From Solirubrobacter sp044865965 (GTDB lineage Bacteria > Actinomycetota > Thermoleophilia > Solirubrobacterales > Solirubrobacteraceae): DNA of 5,464 bases. This document shows, in pieces, positions 1 through 4,695 of this stretch. The DNA is taken from contig JBIOTP010000408.1 in assembly GCA_044865965.1 (NCBI GenBank), forward strand, positions 1-5,464, given 5' to 3'. The translations under genes and the position numbers were made by a program. Within the stretch, counting starts at the first letter, position 1. Each line of letters begins with the position of its first letter. The notes under the pieces are model-generated. The model was not told the DNA's origin. It did no database searches and saw only the letters and a program-made list of their open reading frames with translations.

Positions 1-1
1 A

Positions 2-1711
2 GCCGCCCTCGTCGCCCGGCCCGCGTCGCCACCCGCCGCCGCCTCCGGCGGCCCGCCGCCCGCGCCCGGCGCGGTCCTGCTCGCCCACCACATCAAGATT
101 GAGGGTGACGACTCCCTTCTCAATGCCCTTCTTTCCGGCATTTGGGTTGTGTACTCGCTCGAGGGCCTCGACCCCGACTTTCGCGGGATCGCCGTGACGC
201 GCGAGGGGCGGGTGTGGTCGCCCCTGACGCACGAGCTGCGGCAGGTTCCCGCCGGTGGGGAGGACCGCGTGCTCGCCGAGCGCAACCGGCGCGAGGCGCT
301 CGTCGGGGAGGTGGAGCGGGCGGCGGCGGCCGAGCGGGCTGCGCTCGTCGAGGTCGAGGCGGCGCAGCGGGCGGTCGCGGAGGCCGACGCCGCGCGGGAC
401 GTCGCGGACCGGGAGGCTCGCGCCGCGGCGCGGGCGCGGGAGGACGCGGCGGAGGCCGAGCGCCATGTCGCCTGGGTGATCGAGCAGCGGCGGACCGCGC
501 CGGACGAGGGGCCGGGCGCCGAGCGCCGGGCGCAGATCGAGGCGGCGCTCGCCACCGAGCGGCGGCTGAGCGAGCGTGCCGACCGCGAACGCCGCGAGCG
601 CGGGGAGCGACTCGAGCAGGAGCGGCGCCGGCTCGCGCGCGACGAGGCGCTGCTGCCGCTCGCAGAGCGCCTCGCGGAGGCGCTCGAGGACGCCGGGCGC
701 GCGATCGCGACGCGCGTGGAGATCCTCGAGGCCGAGCTCGCCGCCGACCGGGACGCGGGCGAGCGGCTCGCCGCCGAGCTGCGCGAGTGCGCGGCCGCGG
801 AATCGGATGTCCACGGCCGCCTGAAGGAGCGCGGGGAGGAGGTCACCCGCGCCGAGGTCCGCGCGCAGCAGGCGCGCGACCATGCCGCAGAGGTCGAGCA
901 CGAGCTCGGCCGCCTGGCGGCCCGGCTCGGGCTGAACTCCGAGCCGGCGCCCGAGCCGGTCCCGGAGCAGGAGCGCGCCGCGCTGCGCGGCCGCATCGAG
1001 CGCCTCCAGCGCCGGCGCGAGCAGATCGGCCCGGTCAACCCGCTCGCCCAGCGCGAGTACCGCGAGGCGCTCGCGCACGTCGAGGAGCTCGAGCACCAGC
1101 GCGAGGACCTCGAGACCGCGCTGCGCGAGCTGGAGAGCCTGATCCGCGACACCGACAAGCGCATCCGCGAGGCGTTCGAGGCGACCTTCGCCGCCGCCGC
1201 CCGCAACTTCGAGGAGGTCGTCGAGCAGCTCTTCCCGGGCGGCCGCGGCCATCTGCGCCTGGTCGAGGAGGACACGGGGCCGCGCCTCGTGCTGGGAGGC
1301 GGCGACGGCGAGGACGCGGCCGCGGAGGCCGAGGACGAGCCGCCGGAGGATCGCATCGGCGTCGAGATCGAGATCACGCCGGCCGGCAAGTCCACCAAGC
1401 GGCTCTCGCTGCTCTCCGGCGGCGAGAAGTCGCTGACCGCGCTCGCGTTCCTGTTCGCGGTGTTCCTGGCCCGGCCGTGCCCGTTCTACATCCTCGACGA
1501 GGTCGAGGCCGCGCTGGACGACCTCAACATCGACCGGTTCCTCACGCTCCTGCGCTCGTTCTCCGGCCGCGCGCAGTTCATCGTCGTCACCCACCAGAAG
1601 CGCACGATGGAGGCGGCCGACTGCCTGTACGGCGTGTCGATGGCCGACGACGGCGTGTCCAAGGTCATCTCCCGCCGCCTCCCGCCGCAGGTGGACGAGC
1701 AGGCAGCCTGA
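2..1711 (+). CDS. smc: Chromosome segregation protein SMC, C-terminal half (5' end outside window)
   Basis: This is the C-terminal half of the SMC ATPase, which dimerises through its hinge and, with ScpA and ScpB, organises and segregates the chromosome. The frame is open from base 2, so the 5' end is missing; the GTG at 149 is an internal valine. About 569 residues are visible of a protein that is usually near 1150-1200. Numbering from base 2, residues 25-75 look like the end of the hinge (WVV at 48-50, GIAVTREGRVW after it). A long Glu/Arg/Ala coiled coil follows to about residue 335. The conserved GPVNPLA motif is at 343-349. The ATPase head then has the signature LSGGEK at 471-476, Walker B FYILDEVEAALDD at 495-507 and the H-loop histidine VVTHQK at 528-533. 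All C-terminal catalytic motifs are intact. Residues 5-24 are Pro/Ala/Gly-rich low complexity. The stop is TGA at 1709-1711. Motifs are seen directly; the role is established for the family. Confidence 0.97.
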   Translation, partial: AALVARPASPPAAASGGPPPAPGAVLLAHHIKIEGDDSLLNALLSGIWVVYSLEGLDPDFRGIAVTREGRVWSPLTHELRQVPAGGEDRVLAERNRREALVGEVERAAAAERAALVEVEAAQRAVAEADAARDVADREARAAARAREDAAEAERHVAWVIEQRRTAPDEGPGAERRAQIEAALATERRLSERADRERRERGERLEQERRRLARDEALLPLAERLAEALEDAGRAIATRVEILEAELAADRDAGERLAAELRECAAAESDVHGRLKERGEEVTRAEVRAQQARDHAAEVEHELGRLAARLGLNSEPAPEPVPEQERAALRGRIERLQRRREQIGPVNPLAQREYREALAHVEELEHQREDLETALRELESLIRDTDKRIREAFEATFAAAARNFEEVVEQLFPGGRGHLRLVEEDTGPRLVLGGGDGEDAAAEAEDEPPEDRIGVEIEITPAGKSTKRLSLLSGGEKSLTALAFLFAVFLARPCPFYILDEVEAALDDLNIDRFLTLLRSFSGRAQFIVVTHQKRTMEAADCLYGVSMADDGVSKVISRRLPPQVDEQAA

Positions 1712-1726
1712 GCGCGGCGACGCGCT

Positions 1727-1742
1727 CGGTCGCGCGCGACCG
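1727..1742 (+). terminator. Perfect 16-bp palindrome after smc, possible weak terminator
   Basis: CGGTCGCGCGCGACCG is a perfect inverted repeat starting 15 bases after the smc stop. It can form a 6-bp GC stem with a 4-base loop. No T-tract follows, so an intrinsic terminator is only a possibility. In DNA this GC-rich, short CG palindromes also arise by chance. Confidence 0.25.
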
Positions 1743-1842
1743 CCTCGCGGAAGGCGATGATGCCGACCGCCTCGAGCGACATCTCCGGAAGCCCGCAGCG
1801 CGAGTCCCGGGACCCCATCGCGGGCACGGTACAGGCGACCGG

Positions 1843-1848
1843 TAGCCT
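1843..1848 (+). promoter_or_regulatory. Candidate -10 box for a leaderless transcript
   Basis: TAGCCT matches the TAnnnT -10 pattern common in Actinobacteria. It ends six bases before the GTG at 1855, which would place the transcription start at or next to the start codon and give a leaderless mRNA. No convincing -35 element or Shine-Dalgarno sequence is visible. The placement supports both the plus strand and this GTG as the true start of the repeat protein. Confidence 0.45.
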
Positions 1849-1854
1849 GGCGCC

Positions 1855-2275
1855 GTGCCCGACTCGCCGCCAGATCCCGGCGCGGGCGCCGCCCCGACGG
1901 GCATCGCCGGCTCTCCGGGCATCGTCGGGTCGGCGGGCGTGGCGGCGTCGAGGGGCGTCGTGGGCTCGGCCGGCTCGGCGGGAGTCATCGGGCTCGGCTG
2001 CCGTCGCCGGCTCGGCCGGAGTCGTCGGCTCGGCCGGAATCGCGGGCTCGGCGGGCATGGTCGGCAGCGCCGGCACGGCCGCGTCGGCGGCGATCGCGCT
2101 CAGCACCGGCCTCGCGCTCGGCCTGGGCGTCGTCGGCTCGGCTGGGATCGTCGCGGGGATCGGCAACGTGGGCTGCGCCGGCTGCGTCGCGTGCGTCGGC
2201 TGCGCGCAGTGCGTCGGCTGCGCGCAGTGCGTCGGCCTCACGGGAGCCGTCGGCCGAGTGGGCATTCGGCACTGA
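1855..2275 (+). CDS. Gly/Ser/Ala hexapeptide-repeat, Cys-rich protein interrupted by a 1-nt frameshift
   Basis: The GTG at 1855 opens MPDSPPDPGAGAAPTG, followed by repeats such as GIVGSAGVA up to residue 45 (base 1989). From there this frame turns into Arg-rich nonsense ending at 2307. The same repeat pattern resumes one base later, in the frame read from 1991, and runs to TGA at 2273-2275. Removing one G from the GGG at 1990-1992 restores a continuous product of about 139 residues. It has hexapeptides of the GSAGVV, GSAGIA and GSAGMV type to about residue 75, and a hydrophobic Ala/Leu/Gly stretch at 78-103. Cysteines then fall at 107, 110, 113, 116, 119, 122 and 125, and the end is GLTGAVGRVGIRH. 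Third positions are strongly G/C in the chosen frames. I do not recognise a named family. The strict three- and six-residue period suggests a solenoid or surface repeat protein, but that is inference. The break may be a real mutation, a sequencing error or a +1 recoding site. No function is assigned. Confidence 0.55.
2192..2236 (+). repeat. 18-bp tandem repeat encoding CVGCAQ units
   Basis: TGCGTCGGCTGCGCGCAG occurs at 2192-2209 and again, identical, at 2210-2227, followed by a 9-base partial copy at 2228-2236. It encodes CVGCAQ, CVGCAQ and CVG in the Cys-rich end of the repeat protein. Identity at the nucleotide level points to recent slippage or unequal exchange. Confidence 0.8.
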
Positions 2276-2333
2276 GGCGGCGCACTTTCGGCACGTTTGC
2301 GTGCTGATCCGTTCGCGACCGCGCGCCAGGATC

Positions 2334-2386
2334 GGGGGGTGACGCAAGTACGTGTCGCTGGGCGACACTCAGTTACGGCACCCCCC
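2334..2386. repeat. 53-bp imperfect palindrome over the AbiEi/DUF559 start, candidate operator
   Basis: The arms 2334-2358 and 2362-2386 are complementary at 20 of 25 positions around a TGG centre. The outer 8 bp (GGGGGGTG at 2334-2341 with CACCCCCC at 2379-2386) and the inner 7 bp (GTGTCGC at 2352-2358 with GCGACAC at 2362-2368) are perfect. The positions between them are partly paired. The GTG at 2339 lies inside the left arm. In RNA this would be a strong hairpin hiding the start; in DNA it could be bound by a dimeric regulator. AbiEi antitoxins are known to repress their own promoters by binding inverted repeats, so self-control by the downstream gene is a reasonable inference. A dispersed palindromic repeat is the alternative. 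Confidence 0.6.
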
Positions 2387-3352
2387 GATGTCGTCGTCGC
2401 GCGCACGGCCACGCGCCGGCACGGCGCCGTGACGAGCGCGCAGCTCGCCGACGCCGGGTTGGACCGCGGCGCGGTGCGCAGGCGCGTGGCCGCGGGCCGG
2501 TTGCATCGCAAGTACCGAGGGGTGTACGCCGTCGGGCACGCGGCGCTGTCGCAGCACGGGCGATGGACGGCGGCGGTTCTCGCGGCCGGCCCGGGTGCTG
2601 CGCTGAGCCACCTCTCGGCGGCGGCGCTGTGGGGCATCTGGCGGCGAGCGCCGGCGGGCATCGACGTGATCGGGCGCCGCCGGCGCGTAGGGCCATCGGT
2701 GCGCGTCCACGAGTGCCGCGCGTTGGACCGCCGCGACGTCGCCAAACGCGACGGCATCCCGGTCACCACCGTGGCCCGCACGCTCGTCGACCTCGCCGAT
2801 CTCCTCACCTCCTATCAGCTGGCCAACGTGATCCACGAGGCCGCCTTCCACAAGCGCGTCGACGCTGCCGCGACACGAGACGCGATGACCCGCGCCAACG
2901 GACGCCGCCGGCTGGGCGTGCTCAAGAAGGCGCTCGCGCTCCACGAGGCCGGCAGCGCCGGCACGAGAAGCGCCCTCGAGGACCGGCTCCTCGCCCTCCT
3001 CAATGCCAACGATCTGCCCGAGCCGCTCGTCAACGTCCGCATCGACAACATCGAGGTCGACTGCCACTGGCCAAGCGCCCGCCTTTGCGTCGAGACCGAC
3101 GGCGACGGCCACACCCGACCGCGAACGCAAAGCGAGGACCGAGCCCGCGACGAACACCTGCGCGCCGCGGGTTACAAGGTGATCAGAGTCACGGAAGACG
3201 ACATCGAGCACCGCCCGCGGGCGATCCTCGCCACCCTTCGCGGAGGCGATCAGGTGACGAGCGAGACCGCCGCCACGACCAAGGCGACCACGAGCGCCGT
3301 GACCGCGAGCGCGAACACAGCAGTGACCGCGATCGCCACGCGCGCCACCTGA
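2339..3352 (+). CDS. AbiEi-like winged-helix plus DUF559 endonuclease-like domain protein
   Basis: The product is a 337-residue protein of a type common in GC-rich Actinobacteria. Residues 18-70 match the AbiEi antitoxin N-terminal winged helix (ARTATRRHGAVTSAQL, then RRVAAGRLHRKYRGVYAVGH). Residues 76-155 continue the family pattern with LSHLSAAALWGIW and DGIPVTTVARTLVDLAD. Residues 210-300 resemble DUF559, a Vsr/PD-(D/E)XK-like fold: E214 (LEDRL), D241 (IEVDCHW), E252 and D254 (VETDGDG), then EDRARDEHLRAAGYKVIRVT. Nuclease activity is not proven. No AbiEii nucleotidyltransferase toxin lies beside it, so it is an orphan rather than a full type IV toxin-antitoxin pair. I chose GTG 2339 because AGGA lies seven bases upstream; an in-frame TTG at 2297 would add 14 residues. 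Residues 302-337 form a Thr/Ala-rich tail beyond the usual domain end. They overlap, antisense, the membrane anchor of the convergent gene, which suggests a lost ancestral stop. Confidence 0.85.
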   Translation: MTQVRVAGRHSVTAPPDVVVARTATRRHGAVTSAQLADAGLDRGAVRRRVAAGRLHRKYRGVYAVGHAALSQHGRWTAAVLAAGPGAALSHLSAAALWGIWRRAPAGIDVIGRRRRVGPSVRVHECRALDRRDVAKRDGIPVTTVARTLVDLADLLTSYQLANVIHEAAFHKRVDAAATRDAMTRANGRRRLGVLKKALALHEAGSAGTRSALEDRLLALLNANDLPEPLVNVRIDNIEVDCHWPSARLCVETDGDGHTRPRTQSEDRARDEHLRAAGYKVIRVTEDDIEHRPRAILATLRGGDQVTSETAATTKATTSAVTASANTAVTAIATRAT

Positions 3353-3699
3353 TGCCCGGTGTGCCGCGCGCCCTCGGGCAGCCGCCGCTCGGCCATGACC
3401 TGGATCACCGCCCCGATCGCCCCGCCGCCGTAGCGGCGCCGCTCCGCCTCCTGCACCTGGGCGCGCCAGCGCACGGCCATCGCCCGCGCCTCGCGGCGGC
3501 GCCGCACGGCGCGGCGCGGGAGCCGGCGGGCGCGGACCTCCCAGTAGCGCAGCGACTCGCGGGCGTCGTCGAGGTCGGAGTCCTCGGGGGCGCCCTTCGG
3601 CGACTCGTTCCGAGCCGCGAGCCACCGCCGGCCCTCGTCGAGGGCGAGCCACCACCGTCCCCGGCGACGCGGCGTCTCATCCCGGTCGGCGAGCCTCAT
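3250..3699 (-). CDS. Basic protein with a C-terminal transmembrane anchor, unknown function
   Basis: This is a 149-residue protein of no recognised family. Residues 1-90 are highly charged and Arg-rich, with Trp pairs (RGRWWLALDEGRRWLAAR at about 13-30) and a probable helical segment at 45-90. A GGGAIGAVIQVMAERRLPEG stretch follows at 91-110. Residues 119-147 are a continuous hydrophobic segment rich in Val and Ala, ending three residues before the stop. The expected topology is a cytoplasmic basic domain with a tail anchor. The ATG at 3699 comes six bases after the stop of the upstream 58-aa gene, so it is probably the last gene of a three-gene operon. TACCCT at 3713-3708 on this strand ends eight bases before the ATG and could be an extra internal leaderless promoter. 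The last 103 bases overlap the 3' end of the convergent AbiEi/DUF559 gene. The hydrophobic tail makes this the more credible reading of the overlap. Confidence 0.7.
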   Translation of the reverse strand: MRLADRDETPRRRGRWWLALDEGRRWLAARNESPKGAPEDSDLDDARESLRYWEVRARRLPRRAVRRRREARAMAVRWRAQVQEAERRRYGGGAIGAVIQVMAERRLPEGARHTGHQVARVAIAVTAVFALAVTALVVALVVAAVSLVT

Positions 3700-3705
3700 C
3701 GCGTC

Positions 3706-3882
3706 TCAGGGTAGTCGCAGCGAGGCCGTCAGGACCGCCGCGACGCCGGCGAGCAGGACGAACCCGCCGGCGTCCTGCCACCACCCCGTCGTCCGCAGCA
3801 CCAGGGCGCAGATCAAGACCACCGCCACGCCCGCGGGGACCGCCCGCGTCTCGCCGAGGACGAGCTTGCGCAGCGCGTTCAC
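3706..3882 (-). CDS. 58-aa two-helix membrane protein, translationally coupled
   Basis: The small product is MNALRKLVLGETRAVPAGVA onwards, 58 residues long. It has a basic N-terminus, a hydrophobic segment at about 14-31, a TTGWWQDAGG loop at 31-40 and a second hydrophobic segment at 41-56, ending SLRLP. Its GTG start at 3882-3880 shares the bases GTGA with the TGA stop of the upstream membrane protein (3881-3879). This 4-base overlap is typical of translational coupling and is the main reason to believe the gene. The longer reading in this frame, extending past 5400, is antisense shadow of ftsY and is rejected. A helical-hairpin accessory subunit of the upstream transporter-like protein is a reasonable inference from the coupling. 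No family was recognised. Confidence 0.7.
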   Translation of the reverse strand: MNALRKLVLGETRAVPAGVAVVLICALVLRTTGWWQDAGGFVLLAGVAAVLTASLRLP

Positions 3883-4625
3883 GCCGGCACCGCCCGGCGC
3901 GCGAGCCGGCGCACGTGGAGCTGGGCGACCGCGAGCAGGACCGCCGCCACGTACAGCAGCCCCACGTCGCCGCCGGGCCACTCGGCGCCCAGCCCCTCGG
4001 CCAGGAAGAAGACGCCGAAGCTCGTCAGCAGCACGCCGACGGCGTACTTCAACGCCGATTCCGGCAGCCGCGAGAGGGGCCGGTGGACGACCGCGCCGAC
4101 CGCCGCCACCGCCACGACCGCCACGGCTGCGCCCGCGAGCGCGGGCGCCGCGCCGTGCGACCCGCCGGCCAGCGCCGCGACGATCAGCACGACCTCGAGC
4201 CCCTCCAGGAACACGCCCTTGCCCGCGACGATCCGCGCCGGCCAGTCCGGCCGCCCCGGCGCCGCCGGCGCCAGCGCCTCCATCGCAGAGCGCTCCTCCA
4301 GGTACTCGCGCATCGCCGAGGACGGCGCGCGCCGGCCGGCGAGCCGCAGCACGCCCTTGCGCAGCCACTCCAGCCCGAACAGCAGCAGCGCCACGCCGAC
4401 CACCGACCGCAGCAGGTCCAGCGGCAGCGCGGCAAGCACGACCGGACCGACCAGCCCGGCGATCAGAGCGAGCACCACGACCGCCGCGGCCGCCCCCAGC
4501 GCCGCGTCGCGCCAGCGCCGGGTGCTCCCGACCGCGAGCACGATCGCGAGCGCCTCGAACAGCTCGAGCGCCACCGCGAGCGCGGCGCCGAGAGCCGTAA
4601 GGAGCCAGGCGGTCACGCCCGCCAT
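3879..4625 (-). CDS. Seven-helix membrane protein with duplicated halves, FTR1/COG4280-like
   Basis: This is a 248-residue integral membrane protein with hydrophobic segments at about 6-33, 43-66, 72-90, 134-153, 158-181, 189-210 and 219-237. The two halves are related. ELFEALAIVLAVG (21-33) matches EGLEVVLIVAALAG (141-154), and residues 68-92 align with 188-212 without gaps, sharing P, L, VGV or VGVL-type residues, FG and a closing G. Paired acidic ExxE motifs in helices 1 and 4 are the layout of FTR1 iron permeases (REGLE motifs). The sequence style also recalls the uncharacterised predicted membrane proteins of COG4280. A cation transporter role is therefore inferred, with the substrate unknown. 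Residues 97-131 form a charged cytoplasmic or external loop between the halves. The ATG at 4625 is chosen; an in-frame ATG at 4643 would add MGGGAK. It is the first gene of a minus-strand operon with the 58-aa and 149-aa genes, and it diverges from ftsY across 70 bp. Confidence 0.8.
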   Translation of the reverse strand: MAGVTAWLLTALGAALAVALELFEALAIVLAVGSTRRWRDAALGAAAAVVVLALIAGLVGPVVLAALPLDLLRSVVGVALLLFGLEWLRKGVLRLAGRRAPSSAMREYLEERSAMEALAPAAPGRPDWPARIVAGKGVFLEGLEVVLIVAALAGGSHGAAPALAGAAVAVVAVAAVGAVVHRPLSRLPESALKYAVGVLLTSFGVFFLAEGLGAEWPGGDVGLLYVAAVLLAVAQLHVRRLARRAVPA

Positions 4626-4679
4626 CTTCGCGCCCCCGCCCATCGGACGCGTGAGGAGGGCGCCGCGCGCCGCCGCCTC

Positions 4680-4685
4680 TATCCT
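4680..4685 (+). promoter_or_regulatory. Candidate -10 box for ftsY
   Basis: TATCCT fits the TAnnnT -10 pattern and ends ten bases before the ATG at 4696. A transcription start six or seven bases downstream would leave a leader of only a few bases. No Shine-Dalgarno sequence is seen immediately before the ATG, which agrees with a near-leaderless transcript. This would give ftsY its own promoter, independent of smc. Confidence 0.4.
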
Positions 4686-4695
4686 GCCGAACCCG

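Noticed and set aside
142..1845. Long plus-strand ORF of 567 codons over smc
   Set aside because: It is a shadow in another frame of smc: Arg/Gly/Ala-rich and without domain motifs, while the overlapping frame carries all SMC signatures.
1757..1990. N-terminal extension of the repeat protein from ATG 1757
   Set aside because: This part reads as Arg-rich nonsense, while the other frame over 1855-1989 carries the same repeat as the rest of the protein.
2291..2304. Small hairpin GCACG-TTTG-CGTGC as a terminator for the repeat gene
   Set aside because: The stem is only 5 bp with no T-tract, which is too weak to call in DNA of this composition.
2297..2338. TTG 2297 as the start of the AbiEi/DUF559 gene
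   Set aside because: It would add 14 residues before the winged helix and has no clear ribosome binding site; GTG 2339 has AGGA at suitable spacing. It cannot be excluded.
1486..2808. 440-codon minus-strand ORF with PAEPTTPAEP-like Pro-rich repeats
   Set aside because: The Pro repeats are the antisense image of the GSAG repeat DNA and need the same frameshift to extend. The ORF also runs antisense to smc and to the AbiEi/DUF559 domain, so no single product makes sense.
2369..3655. 428-codon minus-strand ORF
   Set aside because: It is antisense to the well-supported AbiEi/DUF559 gene and out of frame with the 149-aa gene. It has no recognisable motif.
2563..3714. 383-codon plus-strand ORF
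   Set aside because: Its composition is Arg/Pro-rich and it overlaps the AbiEi/DUF559 gene in another frame; it is a GC-rich shadow.
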